Shown here: positions 10,215 through 20,483 of the stretch, one piece after another
How the letters are laid out: each line of letters begins with the position of its first letter
How positions within the stretch are numbered: position 1 is the stretch's first letter
Assembly (NCBI GenBank): GCA_016208685.1
Contig: JACQXM010000027.1
Coordinates: 93,668 to 157,667, forward strand
DNA length: 64,000 nt
DNA from: Planctomycetota bacterium
GTDB taxonomy: Bacteria > Planctomycetota > Phycisphaerae > UBA1845
Direction of reading: 5' to 3'
Notes under the pieces: model-generated
The model's database searches: none
What the model was told of the DNA's origin: nothing
Seen by the model: the letters and a program-made list of their open reading frames with translations, nothing else
Translations under genes and position numbers: made by a program

Positions 10215-11300
10215 ATGAGTTCGATCCTGACATTGTCGCGGCGCGTCAGCCCCCTGGGCGTGGATTTGGGCGCCCATGGGGTGCGCATCGTGCAGTGGGC
10301 CCGCGTCCGCGGCGACTATGTGCCGGTGGGCGCCGCGGCCTTCGAAGCCGCCGCACCTGTCGTTGAGTCCGCGCCCGGCGAGCGCGCGGCGCACCTGAAG
10401 GACTGCCGGCGCCTCGCCGCGTTCCGCGGGCGACACGCCATCCTGGCGCTTTCCTCGCCCGACGTGCAGTTCTATGCCTTAGAACTGCCGCCGGTCACCG
10501 GGCGCGAGCTGGCTCAGGTCGTGCGCTTCGAGGTGGAACGCCTGATGACGGAAACCACCTCGGCGGTGGAGACGCAGCACTGGTCCCTGCCGGCCACCAA
10601 GGTGCCGGCGCCCAACGCTATCGGCGTGGCCGCCTCCCTGGAACGTATCACCGAGCAGCTCGCCATTTGCCGCGACGCCGGTCTGACGTGCACCGTGGTC
10701 GACACTTTCGCCACCGCCCTGGCGCGACTGGGCGTGCTGCTGCACCGATGGCCCGATGACGTCGTGTGGGGCATGCTTGACCTCAGCGGACGCGCGGCGC
10801 GACTTGTGCTTTGCAGTGAAGGCGCACCGGTGCTGGTGCGCGTCGTCGGCACCGGCGGACAAACGTGGACCCAGCGCGTCGCCGAGTCCCTCAGCATCAG
10901 TCCGACGGCTGCCGACGTCCAGAAATGTGAACAGGGCGTCGCCCCCCCGGCACGCAGCGAGGCCGCCGGCGAACCGGCGGTCGCGCCCTCGGAGCTGTCC
11001 GCGATGCTGCTGGGCATCCTGCGCAGCGACGTGCATGGTCTGGCCGCCGAGGTCAAGCGTTCCTACGAGTACGTACGGAGCTGTTATCCGCGCAAGCAGG
11101 CCGCTGACCTGGTCCTGGTCGGTGGTGGAGCCGGTATGCCGAACCTGGCGGCGCATCTGGCGCATCTGTTGGGTATTCCCGTGCGTGGCGCCTCGGCGTA
11201 CCTCGAGGGCCGCGACTGTCGCCTTCGCTGGGACCCCAAGGTCAAGCAACCGTTCGAGACGTTCGCCGTGGCAGGCGGCCTGGCCGCGGGAGATTCGTAA
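10215..11300 (+). CDS. pilM-like: PilM-like type IV pilus assembly protein
   Basis: LGVDLGAHGVRIVQWAR..., ActA/PilM-like ATPase fold; VLVGGGAGMPNLAAHLAHLLGIPV; position between PilC and PilN-like genes. Confidence 0.8.
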   Translation: MSSILTLSRRVSPLGVDLGAHGVRIVQWARVRGDYVPVGAAAFEAAAPVVESAPGERAAHLKDCRRLAAFRGRHAILALSSPDVQFYALELPPVTGRELAQVVRFEVERLMTETTSAVETQHWSLPATKVPAPNAIGVAASLERITEQLAICRDAGLTCTVVDTFATALARLGVLLHRWPDDVVWGMLDLSGRAARLVLCSEGAPVLVRVVGTGGQTWTQRVAESLSISPTAADVQKCEQGVAPPARSEAAGEPAVAPSELSAMLLGILRSDVHGLAAEVKRSYEYVRSCYPRKQAADLVLVGGGAGMPNLAAHLAHLLGIPVRGASAYLEGRDCRLRWDPKVKQPFETFAVAGGLAAGDS

Positions 11301-11367
11301 CCCGGGCAACGGTTGGAACGCGGTTGCCGGGGCCGCGCCGCGGAGTCGCCCGCTTAGATGGCTGCGT

Positions 11368-12012
11368 ATGGTGCGTGTCAATCTCATCCCGGATTCGCTC
11401 GTGATCTCGCTGGCGAGAGGGCGGCGGCTCCGTCGCTGGTCCACCGCCGTGGGCACGGCGATGCTTGCGGCGCTCTTCGGGCTGGGGCTCGATTGGTGGC
11501 GCAGCGCCGAGGCCGCCGCGCTCCGCCGGCAAGAGGCGCAACTGGCCGAGGAGCTTGCCGGCGTGCGCACCGAACTGCGAACCGTCACGACGGAAGCGGA
11601 ACTGGCCCTCAGTCAGCTCCAGCGGGCCGACGCCCTTCGCGCCAAGCGGGCGTGGTCGGACTTGCTCCTTCTGGTCGGAGCCTGCCTGCCGGAGACCAGT
11701 TGGTTGACCTCGGTGGGCACCGACCCCGCGCGACCCGCTGGCGTCCAGAACCGCCCCGCCACCGTGGCACCGCCCACCCCGGCCGCAGGGACCGCCGCAG
11801 CCCAGGCCAAGACGGACAAGCAGGCGGTCACCATCGAGGCTCCGCGGAAGCTCCGCTTGCTGGGGTATGCCGCACAACCCGGTGAACCGCATGCCTTCGT
11901 CACGCAGCTTAAGGCCGCCGAGGTGTTTACGAACGTGACCCTGGTGGGCACGCAGCGCGAGCCCGTGCGCGATGGCTCCTATTACCGGTTCGATGTGGTC
12001 TGCGAGTGGTAA
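11368..12012 (+). CDS. pilN-like: PilN-like protein
   Basis: MVRVNLIPDSLVISLARGRRLRRWSTAVGTAMLAALFGLGLDWW (VNLIP motif plus one TM); start trimmed from the 10756 ORF. Confidence 0.8.
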   Translation: MVRVNLIPDSLVISLARGRRLRRWSTAVGTAMLAALFGLGLDWWRSAEAAALRRQEAQLAEELAGVRTELRTVTTEAELALSQLQRADALRAKRAWSDLLLLVGACLPETSWLTSVGTDPARPAGVQNRPATVAPPTPAAGTAAAQAKTDKQAVTIEAPRKLRLLGYAAQPGEPHAFVTQLKAAEVFTNVTLVGTQREPVRDGSYYRFDVVCEW

Positions 12013-12014
12013 AC

Positions 12015-12665
12015 ATGAGGCGAGACGCTAACTGGCCCTTGATCGCCATTGACCTGCTCGGCAGCGCTCTGGTCGCCGCCTGCCTCGCAGTGTTTACCTG
12101 GGCGACGCTGTGGAACAACCAGAGACTGGAGAAGGAGATCGTCACCCTTCGGCAGACGATCGCGGGTTCCCAGCAAGCCCTGGCGACGCTGCAAGGCGTG
12201 CGTGACCGGCAGCGGACAGAGGCGGCCCGCCGGCACGCCGAGCTGGCGCAGCGCGGCCGGCTGCCCGCCGCAGCACCCCTGGAGGAGTACTTCCAGGTGC
12301 TCTCCGGGCTCGCCGCCAGGCACCGCCTGAGTGTCATAGGCCAGACACCCAGCGAGTCGCGTTCCTACCCGGGCCTGCTGGAACAGTGCTTCACCTACGA
12401 AGTCGCGGGCACTACCGGCGACCTGCTTCGCTTCCTGCGGGAGATCGAGGAGACGGGTTACTGGGCGGACGTCAGCTACCTGAAGATCGACGAGGGGCGC
12501 TCGTCGGGCGAGCCGACGGTCGGCCGGCGCGTGGCGGCGCTCACCGTCAGCCTCTTCTCCAGCCCACCGGCGGCGCCCAAGCCGTTGCCGCCGGGAGCGC
12601 CTCCGGTCCCGGTCCGCGCCACACCTCCGGCCGGCGCGCCGCAGTCCCCTGCGGAGAGCGGATGA
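12015..12665 (+). CDS. pilO-like: PilO-like protein
   Basis: N-terminal TM, coiled-coil, then LEEYFQVLSGLAARHRLSVIGQTPSE...FTYEVAGTTGDLLRFLREIEETGYWADV (PilO/GspM-like fold); overlaps pilN-like end. Confidence 0.7.
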   Translation: MRRDANWPLIAIDLLGSALVAACLAVFTWATLWNNQRLEKEIVTLRQTIAGSQQALATLQGVRDRQRTEAARRHAELAQRGRLPAAAPLEEYFQVLSGLAARHRLSVIGQTPSESRSYPGLLEQCFTYEVAGTTGDLLRFLREIEETGYWADVSYLKIDEGRSSGEPTVGRRVAALTVSLFSSPPAAPKPLPPGAPPVPVRATPPAGAPQSPAESG

Positions 12666-13216
12666 TGACGCAGCACAAGAAACGCATCTACTTCGCGGTC
12701 ATGGGGCTCAGCGGCGCGGCACTGTTCGTCGACCGGGTCCTGCTGGGAGAGGCATCGGTGACCGCGCCGCGGCTGGCTGCGGCGCTGCCCACCGGAACCG
12801 CGCCCGGCGGCGCACCGGCGGCTCCCGCCGCGGCGCCCGGCATTCCGGAAGTCCCCTTTCCGCGCCAGCTCCCGCGGCGCGACGCTCAGTCGCCGGTGCG
12901 TGACCTGTTCGCCCCGCCCGGAGAGGAGCCCGCCGACTCGGGCGAGTTCCCTGAGGGAGGTCCCCGGAGCGCACGCCGCGCTCCCAGCGCTGATCACCTC
13001 TCGCGTGACACATTTGCGACACAACACCGCCTGCAGGCGGTGCTGGTGGAGGAGGGTCTGAACATCGCGGTGGTCGGCGGACGTTGGCTGCGCGACGGCG
13101 ATGCCCTCGGCGGGTGCGCTCTTATCGGCATTTCCGAGAATCAGGCGCTTTTCCGCTGCTACGATGGTGACATAAGTCTGTCCATCGGCGACGACCCGAC
13201 CCAAGAGCGCCGCTAA
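12662..13216 (+). CDS. Membrane protein of pilus locus (GspC/PilP-like position)
   Basis: MMTQHKKRIYFAVMGLSGAALFVDRVLLGE, Pro/Ala-rich linker, small C-terminal domain RLQAVLVEEGLNIAVVGGRWLRDGDALGGCALIGISENQALFRCYDGDISLSI. Confidence 0.55.
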   Translation: MMTQHKKRIYFAVMGLSGAALFVDRVLLGEASVTAPRLAAALPTGTAPGGAPAAPAAAPGIPEVPFPRQLPRRDAQSPVRDLFAPPGEEPADSGEFPEGGPRSARRAPSADHLSRDTFATQHRLQAVLVEEGLNIAVVGGRWLRDGDALGGCALIGISENQALFRCYDGDISLSIGDDPTQERR

Positions 13217-13321
13217 ACCGAGTCCCGCGCCGCGACGATATCGTAAATCAGTGGTCGGAACCCATACACCCACAGGCCGACCCCTGCCGGAGGCACCGGA
13301 AGCGGCCTGGCAAACTGAGGA

Positions 13322-13846
13322 ATGAGTGCAGCTATGATGACGCACAGGAATCGGTTGCGGGGCTTCAGTCTCGTCGAGCTCGTGATCGTGGTGGTGATCA
13401 TCGGGGTCATCGCCGCCATCGCCGTGCCGCGCATCAGCCGGGGCGCCAAGGGTGCCGGCGACGCGTCCTTGCGCGGAAGTCTCGCCGGTCTGAGAAACGC
13501 CATCGATATGTACGCAGCGGAGCATGGCGGCACCTTTCCCGCCGGGGCTGACCAAACGGCCATCGAGGACAAGCTCACCAAGATGACCGACGCCTCGGGC
13601 AACGTGGGCACTACCGCGGGCGTGCACATTTATGGCCCCTACCTGCGCGGCGGCTTCCCGCCGGCACCGGTCGGCGCCAATAAGGGCAAGAAAACGATCA
13701 AGATCGTAACCGGCGACCCCACGGCCACGGCGGCCACCGAGGCCACGGGCGAAGGTTGGATCTACAGCACCGACACCGGCAAGGTGATTATCAACACCAT
13801 CGCCACGGACGACAGCAGCCCGGCGGTGGCGTACAGCTCGTACTAG
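13322..13846 (+). CDS. Type II secretion / type IV pilin-like protein (pseudopilin)
   Basis: Prepilin motif RGFSLVELVIVVVIIGVIAAIAVPRISRG. Confidence 0.92.
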   Translation: MSAAMMTHRNRLRGFSLVELVIVVVIIGVIAAIAVPRISRGAKGAGDASLRGSLAGLRNAIDMYAAEHGGTFPAGADQTAIEDKLTKMTDASGNVGTTAGVHIYGPYLRGGFPPAPVGANKGKKTIKIVTGDPTATAATEATGEGWIYSTDTGKVIINTIATDDSSPAVAYSSY

Positions 13847-13906
13847 CGCGCCGCACCGCGACACGGCTTCGCCGGCCGCGGCAGTTGAGCGTGCAGCAAA
13901 GGCCAT

Positions 13907-13951
13907 GGCGGCCGTGCGGCGGGCATCGCTGGCGCACGGCCGCCCGTTTTT
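13907..13951 (+). terminator. Rho-independent terminator after first pseudopilin
   Basis: Perfect 12-bp stem GGCGGCCGTGCG / CGCACGGCCGCC, 14-nt loop, followed by CGTTTTT. Confidence 0.8.
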
Positions 13952-14017
13952 GCGCTCCCCCTCGGCAAATATTGTACGCTTTCCGGCGGGAAGCTCTCTC
14001 TTTCCGGGGTTGGAACC

Positions 14018-14593
14018 ATGACGCCGTGCCGGTCAACCGCCAGCACCCGACGCCACGCTCGAGCGTTCACGCTCGTCGAAATGGTGATGGTGGTCACCAT
14101 TATCGGCATTATCGCTTCGATCGCCGTGCCGCGCATCTCCGGGGCGGCGGCGGCCTCGCGTTCCAACGCCCTGGAGGCCACTCTAGCCAATGTGCGCAAG
14201 GCCATCGACGTCTACTACGCGGAGCACGGCCGGTACCCCGGCTATGACCCCGCCAACGGCGCCCCGGACGGAACGAAGTTCGTGGATCAGCTCCTTCTGT
14301 ATTCGGACGAAGGTGGCCGGACGAACGCGACGCCCTCTCCGCCTTACATTTACGGTCCGTACCTGCGCGCCCCGTTCCCCAGGAACCCCACGAACAACTT
14401 ACAGACGGTCTATGTGAAGGCCACACCCGCCGCGGCCGATCCTGCTGAGGGCTCCGTGGGCTGGGTAGCGGTTCTCTCACACGGGTACTTCGCAATCAGC
14501 GCTTCCGCGACCGTGCTGGAGACCGTCGGGGTCAAGGACGTACAGCTCAAGGATGTTCTCCGCTGCGTCGGGACGGCCATCAGCGGAACATGA
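14018..14593 (+). CDS. Pseudopilin
   Basis: Prepilin motif RAFTLVEMVMVVTIIGIIASIAVPRISGAA. Confidence 0.92.
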   Translation: MTPCRSTASTRRHARAFTLVEMVMVVTIIGIIASIAVPRISGAAAASRSNALEATLANVRKAIDVYYAEHGRYPGYDPANGAPDGTKFVDQLLLYSDEGGRTNATPSPPYIYGPYLRAPFPRNPTNNLQTVYVKATPAAADPAEGSVGWVAVLSHGYFAISASATVLETVGVKDVQLKDVLRCVGTAISGT

Positions 14594-14705
14594 CGGCGTG
14601 AGACGCCCATTCAGGGTGACAATCTGGCGGCCCGGAGCCGACCGCGGCGTAAGCCGTGCTGTTTCAACGCCCGGCGCGGCGTTCCGACACGACGGGAATT
14701 GGTCC

Positions 14706-15209
14706 ATGAAACTCTCACGACCCTCCAAGTGCCGAGGCGGGTGCCCCGTCGGTGCCTTCACCCTCATCGAAATGCTGCTGGTGATGGTGTTGATCGCCAT
14801 TCTCAGCAGCATGGCGGTAGCGCAATACGGGCGCTTTGTCGCACGGCAGCGCGTGGAGGCCGCGTCGCGGAGGATCGTAGCGGACCTCAAGTACGCGCAG
14901 AAACAGGCCCGATCCACCAGCGCTGCACAAGAAGTGCAGTTCGACCTGGTGAAAAGCAGTTATACCTTGGTGGGCATGGCGGACCCCGACCACGCCGTGG
15001 GCAACTACATGGTTCGCCTGTCCAGGGACCCCTATCAGGCGCGCCTCATGTCCGCCGACTTCGGCGGCGACGCGTCGGTCATCTACAACGGCCATGGCGT
15101 CCCCGACAGCGGCGGAACGATCACCGTGAAAGTCGGCAACCTGAGCAAGACCATCACCCTGACGGGTAACGGAGGTCGGACGTTCGAGTCCGCGATCGCC
15201 TACGAATGA
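14706..15209 (+). CDS. GspH-like pseudopilin
   Basis: GAFTLIEMLLVMVLIAILSSMAVAQYGRF; start trimmed from the 14553 ORF. Confidence 0.85.
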   Translation: MKLSRPSKCRGGCPVGAFTLIEMLLVMVLIAILSSMAVAQYGRFVARQRVEAASRRIVADLKYAQKQARSTSAAQEVQFDLVKSSYTLVGMADPDHAVGNYMVRLSRDPYQARLMSADFGGDASVIYNGHGVPDSGGTITVKVGNLSKTITLTGNGGRTFESAIAYE

Positions 15210-16336
15210 GCCGTCCAACCACCCCAACTCGTCGGACGCGGGCCCCCGGGTATACCCTGGTGGAGCTGTCGCTGAGCATGGCGGCGACCGCGCTCATCAT
15301 GACCGGGCTCGCCTCGGCGATGGTTCTTACCACGCGCGCCATTCCCACGGGAAAAACGGCGGTCGAGGCGCAGACGCAGGCGTTTCACGCCGCGGAGGAG
15401 ATAGCCGCGGACCTCTACTGCGCCCGCTCCTTCACCGTGAGAACCGCCCTGGCGGCAGAGTTCACGGTCGCCGACCGCACCGGCGATGCCAGCCCGGACA
15501 CCATCCGCTACGAGTGGTCGGGGGTGGCCGGCGCTCCCGTGATGCGGCGTTTCAACAACGATGCTGCCACGGAATTCCTCAGCGACGTCCGGGAATTCTC
15601 CCTCACCTACGGCCTGCGAAGCGTGGATGAGACGACTACGCAACAAAGCAGCAGCACCAGCGCCGAAACGGTCCTCGGCTATTTCGACGGGTGGGCGGGA
15701 ATCACCCCCACCAGCCAGTCGCAGAGTGTCAGCGACGTGGCTTGGATCTCCGAATACTTCACCGTCGCGCCGCCCGCGAACACCACCGCCATCACTTTCA
15801 CACGCGCCCGCATGAGCATGAAGCGTGGCATTTCCGTACCTACGCTCGGCTACATCATGGAACTGCGCCGCTCGCAGGGCAGCGGCAGCTACTACCCGGC
15901 GGCACTGCCTTTGCTGACCAGCGCCGCCATCGCACCCGGCACGCTGGGAACATCATTCCAGTGGGTCACGGCCACTTTCTCCGGCACGCCCATCACGGAC
16001 CTCTCGCGCAACGACTTCTGCCTCGTGCTCAAGGGCCTCGGCGCCATCGGCATATCCGCCGAGAATTTCTATTCCGCCAGCGCCCCGGCGGACAGCACCG
16101 TGGGGACTTGGACCTCCACGGCGGGGGCCAGTTGGACCCCAACCAAGAACTTCCATAACCAGGACTTCCGCTTCTATGTTTATGGCACCTACACCACACA
16201 GACGACCAACACCGTCACCGTGACTCGTTCCTGGCTCGACTCCGTGCGCATGATGGTGCGCGCTGGTTCAGACGCTGCCGCGCGCATCGATACCGACGTA
16301 CAAGTGCTCAACGGGCCGGAGGTGACGGGTCTGTAG
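15206..16336 (+). CDS. Minor pseudopilin (GspJ/PilW-like)
   Basis: PGYTLVELSLSMAATALIMTGLASAMVLTTRAI prepilin N-terminus. Confidence 0.75.
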   Translation: MSRPTTPTRRTRAPGYTLVELSLSMAATALIMTGLASAMVLTTRAIPTGKTAVEAQTQAFHAAEEIAADLYCARSFTVRTALAAEFTVADRTGDASPDTIRYEWSGVAGAPVMRRFNNDAATEFLSDVREFSLTYGLRSVDETTTQQSSSTSAETVLGYFDGWAGITPTSQSQSVSDVAWISEYFTVAPPANTTAITFTRARMSMKRGISVPTLGYIMELRRSQGSGSYYPAALPLLTSAAIAPGTLGTSFQWVTATFSGTPITDLSRNDFCLVLKGLGAIGISAENFYSASAPADSTVGTWTSTAGASWTPTKNFHNQDFRFYVYGTYTTQTTNTVTVTRSWLDSVRMMVRAGSDAAARIDTDVQVLNGPEVTGL

Positions 16337-16347
16337 ATCAGTCCGGC

Positions 16348-17028
16348 TTGCCGGAAGCGGAATGCCTGGTGTCAGCGATGAGGAACGAACCATTGAGAAG
16401 TCAGGCAGTGCGGCGACTGCGGCCACGTTTCAGGAGTCGGGTCATGGGATGTACCATGAGTCCGTCGCCAGGGCGCCATACCGGGCGCGGCGCCGCGGCA
16501 TTCAGCCTGGCGGAGGTACTCGTTTCGCTGGTTCTCGCCTCGGGGCTGGTGGTGGTTTCCCTCAACACCGTGGGATCCAGCGCGCTGGGCCGGCGGGTGA
16601 CGAGCGAGCATGCGTGCGGGCAATTGCTGGCCCTTTCTTTGATGACGGAGATCATGCAGCAACCCTATAAGGACCTGGGTCTAGCGCCGCTCTTTGGACT
16701 CGAAGTAGGTGAGTTGGACGTGCTTGGCGGCACACGGGTAAACTTCGACGACGTGGATGATTACGATAACCTGTCCGAATCTCCGCCGAAAAAGAAAGCC
16801 GGCACGGCGTACACCGACCGCTCCGACTGGACGCGGACCGTGGCCGTCAGCTACGCCGACCCCAACAACTTGGCGCTCAATTCGCTCACCGACCAGGGCC
16901 TGAAACGCATCACGGTGGTGGTCAAGCGCAACGGCCGCGTCATGGCACAACTCGTGGCTTTGCGCGGCGGCGCCGTGGCCGGCGGGCTCATCCAGCGGGT
17001 GATCGAGCCGGCCCTGCTGCTGGAGTAA
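16348..17028 (+). CDS. Minor pseudopilin (GspI/PilV-like); start may be 16444 or 16456
   Basis: AAFSLAEVLVSLVLASGLVVVSLNTVGSSALGRR. Confidence 0.75.
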   Translation: MPEAECLVSAMRNEPLRSQAVRRLRPRFRSRVMGCTMSPSPGRHTGRGAAAFSLAEVLVSLVLASGLVVVSLNTVGSSALGRRVTSEHACGQLLALSLMTEIMQQPYKDLGLAPLFGLEVGELDVLGGTRVNFDDVDDYDNLSESPPKKKAGTAYTDRSDWTRTVAVSYADPNNLALNSLTDQGLKRITVVVKRNGRVMAQLVALRGGAVAGGLIQRVIEPALLLE

Positions 17029-17033
17029 CAGCC

Positions 17034-18293
17034 ATGCGAGGCACGGGTAAACAACAGACGCGACGACGAGCCAGCGTGTACGTGCTGGTTCTCGGCTGCT
17101 CGCTGGCGGCCATGACCATAGCCGTGGGCGCCGTGCTTGCGGTTCGCGTGGACCGCCGCGGCGCCCTGCGCACCGGCGATTTTCTGGAGGCCCGCCTCTA
17201 CGCCCAGTCGGCCGTGGAGATCGGCCAGTGGATGGTCACCGACACCACCTGGCGCTCCACCAAACCGCAGGGCGCCTGGAAGCTCAACCAGCCGCTGGGA
17301 CGCGGCCTGTACTCGCTCTACGCCGTCGACCCCGTGGACGCCAACTTCGCGAACAACGCGTCGGACCACGTCATTCTCACCGGGATCGGCACCATCGGAA
17401 CGACGGTCTACAAGCTCTCTGTGGAACTGGAACCCTTCGGGCCGGCCGGCCTGAATTGTCTGGCCTCCGCGATGCACACCAACACCGCCTTCGACACCAC
17501 GACGACGATCACGATCAGCGCGCCTCTTTCCTCTAATGGAACCGCGAGAGTGCGCGCCACGGGGGTGGTCAACGGCAACATCGAGGCCGTGGGGACCATA
17601 CAGCTCGATGGGGGCTGCACCGGTACAACGACAACGGGAATCGCCGCAAAGCAGGTGCCGACCTCAAGCGCCTTCGATTATTACATCGCCAACGCCGTAG
17701 AGATCCCGTTTGCGTCCCTGCCCGGCGGCGCTATCAAGAATGCCCTGCTCACCCCCGGCGCAAACCCCTATGGTCCGACAACCCATCCCAAGGGATTGTA
17801 TCTGATCCGTTGCAACAACAACACCATCACCGTTCAGGATTCGCGCATCCGCGGGTCGCTGATTCTCCTTGATCCGGGCGCGAACAGCACGCTCAAGGGC
17901 AGCGTGAACATCGAGACCGACGATCCGGCGTTGCCCGCGATCATGGTTCGGGGAACAATGAGCTTCGGCTGGACGGGGGACCTTCTAGAGTCGAACGGCT
18001 CGAACCCAAACTTCAACCCTGTGGGATCTCCCTACCAGGGGATTACCGACACAGACACCGCCGACACCTATCCCGGAATCATCAAGGGGCTGGTCTATGT
18101 CAGCGGAGACCTGACACTCAGCGCCACGCAGACCTACAACGGCGCCATGGTGTGCGGCGGCACCCTCAATGCGACCGGCCCAGTTACGGTCACCCACGAC
18201 AACAATCTCATCAACGCGCCGCCGCCTGGTTTCGAAGTCTCGTACCGTCCCATGACACCGCTCGCCGGCAGTTGGACCCGAGTTGTCAACTAG
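17034..18293 (+). CDS. PilX-like / DUF7305-like pilus-associated protein
   Basis: RRRASVYVLVLGCSLAAMTIAVGAVLAVRVDRRGALRTGDFLEARLYAQSAVEIGQW: N-terminal TM plus pilus-locus context. Confidence 0.5.
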   Translation: MRGTGKQQTRRRASVYVLVLGCSLAAMTIAVGAVLAVRVDRRGALRTGDFLEARLYAQSAVEIGQWMVTDTTWRSTKPQGAWKLNQPLGRGLYSLYAVDPVDANFANNASDHVILTGIGTIGTTVYKLSVELEPFGPAGLNCLASAMHTNTAFDTTTTITISAPLSSNGTARVRATGVVNGNIEAVGTIQLDGGCTGTTTTGIAAKQVPTSSAFDYYIANAVEIPFASLPGGAIKNALLTPGANPYGPTTHPKGLYLIRCNNNTITVQDSRIRGSLILLDPGANSTLKGSVNIETDDPALPAIMVRGTMSFGWTGDLLESNGSNPNFNPVGSPYQGITDTDTADTYPGIIKGLVYVSGDLTLSATQTYNGAMVCGGTLNATGPVTVTHDNNLINAPPPGFEVSYRPMTPLAGSWTRVVN

Positions 18294-18300
18294 GCGTTTC

Positions 18301-18328
18301 GCGGCGGGCACGAATCGGTGCCTGCCGC
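18301..18328. terminator. Candidate bidirectional terminator hairpin between convergent genes
   Basis: GCGGCGGGCAC-GAATCG-GTGCCTGCCGC, 11-bp stem with one G-U pair, between the stops at 18293 (+) and 18346 (-). Confidence 0.5.
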
Positions 18329-18345
18329 TCCGCGCGGCCGTCGGA

Positions 18346-19137
18346 TCACGCCACCGCGGTGATCAGGTCCTCGCGCTCCCGCCGCACCGCCACGAAGTTG
18401 CTGCCCCGGAAGTCCTCGTGCGCAAACTCGTACTCGCGGAACTCGACGTGATCGGGGTAGACCTTACCCACGCGGTAGCCCCGCTCCGAGAAGAAGGCAT
18501 GGAAGTCGCGGAGCAGGAACTTGGTCAGGATGCTCACCTTCCCGTACTCAAACTGTACCACGTCGACCTTGCCCGCGGCAAACGTGTCTGAAAGTCCCGC
18601 CAACACCAGGCTCTCGGCCCCCTCGACGTCGAGCTTGATCATCTCCACGCGTTCGACGTTCCGCGAAGCGACGTAGGCGTCCCCGGTCATGACGCGCCCC
18701 ACAGCCGTGCGATGCGGGAACTCGTGCGGGTACTCCGTCATCGTGGTGATGCTGCTCACCTGCGGGAAGTATCGTAGCGGCACCTCTCCCTCGCGGTCCG
18801 CGAGTCCGAAGTCGTTGACCATGACACCCTTGACGCCCTCCACCCCGCGGCGAAGCTCGGCCGCGGTGTCGGGCATGATCTCGAAGCAATGAATGGCGGC
18901 GGCGGGGAAGGCCTGACGGGCCAGCCTCGTCCAGTCCCCGACGTTGGCCCCCACGTCGAAGATGCAGGAGAAACCGAAGCGCGACCAGGCTCGAAGCACG
19001 AACGCCTCACCGTTGTGGTCGAAGGCGTAATCGTCGGCGTTTTCATAGCAATCGAGGAACCGGGCGCACTTGCGCGCCACCAGCCGCACCAGCCGGCCGC
19101 GGCGGTGCGTCGCGATGTATCGGCCGATGAGGGACAT
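18346..19137 (-). CDS. FkbM family methyltransferase
   Basis: FSCIFDVGANVGDWTRLARQAFPAAAIHCFEIMPD...MIKLDVEGAESLVLAGL. Confidence 0.9.
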   Translation of the reverse strand: MSLIGRYIATHRRGRLVRLVARKCARFLDCYENADDYAFDHNGEAFVLRAWSRFGFSCIFDVGANVGDWTRLARQAFPAAAIHCFEIMPDTAAELRRGVEGVKGVMVNDFGLADREGEVPLRYFPQVSSITTMTEYPHEFPHRTAVGRVMTGDAYVASRNVERVEMIKLDVEGAESLVLAGLSDTFAAGKVDVVQFEYGKVSILTKFLLRDFHAFFSERGYRVGKVYPDHVEFREYEFAHEDFRGSNFVAVRREREDLITAVA

Positions 19138-19363
19138 GCTCGCTCCCGGAAGTCCGCCCGGGCGCCGCGCCGCGCCCCACGCGCGAAGATCGTACAGTCG
19201 CCGTGGCGGGACAGGCAAGCCGCGTCGCCTGGTGCCCTCCGTGGCGCGCGGTTTGGTTTCCGGCGCACCGATGTCGCGGGGCCACCAGCCACCGTGGGCC
19301 GGGATCACTCGGAGTCTCTCCCGTAGTCCTTGCCACCGTTGCCCTCGGTTGTCCGTCCTGACT

Positions 19364-20386
19364 ATGATCGGCCCGATGGAGACGACGCCTGAACCTGCCG
19401 GCGAAGCGCGTGGCGGCCCCCCATGCCGACCCCGCGTTTCGGTCGTGATCCCGACCTACAAGGAGGCTGAAAGCGTGCGCCGCGCCGTCGAGTCGTTGTT
19501 CACGCAGGACCTCGACAAGGGCGACTACGAGGTCATCGTGGTGGACAGCACGCCGGACGACAGCGTGGTGACCGTCGTGCGCGCCCTGCAACCGACGGCG
19601 CCGTGCAAGCTGCTGCTCCTCAAGAAGCTTCCGGAAGGTCCGGGACCTTCGCGCCGCCTGGGTGTCGAACACGCGCGCGGCGATATCCTGGCCTTCATCG
19701 ACAGTGACTGCCTCGCCACCCCCGGTTGGCTCCGCGAAGGCACCGCAGCTTTTGCGGACGGGGTGGGCCTGGTCCAGGGTCGAACACTCCCCGAGCCCGG
19801 CGTACCGCTGGGGATCTTCAGTTGGTACGTGCGCGTGGAGCGCGAGAACCATGTGTACGAGTGTGCCAACATCTTCTACCGCCGCGCGGCATACGATTCT
19901 GTCGGGGGTTTCGACCCGGCGTACAAGAGCTGGGCGCTCCATCCCCTGGGCGGGGAGGACGTGGACCTGGCGTGGCGGGTGAAGCGCGCCGGGTGTAAGA
20001 GTCGATTCTGCGCCCAGGCCGTGGCATGTCACGAGGTTCAAAGCCGGGCCATCGGCCGCTGGATCTGGATCAAGCAGCTCTACATCTGGCCGCGGCTGGT
20101 GGGGAAATTCCCGGAGCTACGCCGCCACATGTTCGGGCGCTACTTCTTCGACCGGCACCAGGCGTGGCTGGTCCTGGGACTCGCGGGGGTGGTGGCGAGC
20201 GTCCTCTGGACGCCCTGGGGCGCGGTGCTGTGGCTACCCTATGTAGTCAGCCGCGGGTCGGAGCCCACGCGCAGCCTGCCGGGCCCGCTTCGACTGCTGC
20301 GCGTGCTCGCCTACCTGGCGCGCGACGTGGCGTCGCTACTGATCCTCTCTGCGGGGAGCATTCGGCATCGAACCCTGCTCCTGTAG
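19364..20386 (+). CDS. Glycosyltransferase family 2
   Basis: RVSVVIPTYKEAESVRRAVESLF...GDILAFIDSDCLATPGWLREGTAAF...GGEDVDLAWRVKRAG; start could be 19376. Confidence 0.92.
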   Translation: MIGPMETTPEPAGEARGGPPCRPRVSVVIPTYKEAESVRRAVESLFTQDLDKGDYEVIVVDSTPDDSVVTVVRALQPTAPCKLLLLKKLPEGPGPSRRLGVEHARGDILAFIDSDCLATPGWLREGTAAFADGVGLVQGRTLPEPGVPLGIFSWYVRVERENHVYECANIFYRRAAYDSVGGFDPAYKSWALHPLGGEDVDLAWRVKRAGCKSRFCAQAVACHEVQSRAIGRWIWIKQLYIWPRLVGKFPELRRHMFGRYFFDRHQAWLVLGLAGVVASVLWTPWGAVLWLPYVVSRGSEPTRSLPGPLRLLRVLAYLARDVASLLILSAGSIRHRTLLL

Positions 20387-20483
20387 GCGCCGGCACTCGG
20401 CGGCGCTGCCCCCGCGCTGTGCTGCACGGACGCAGCGGCCGCGCTGAGGGGCGCCGGACATGCACGCCGTGCCCGCCGCGCGT

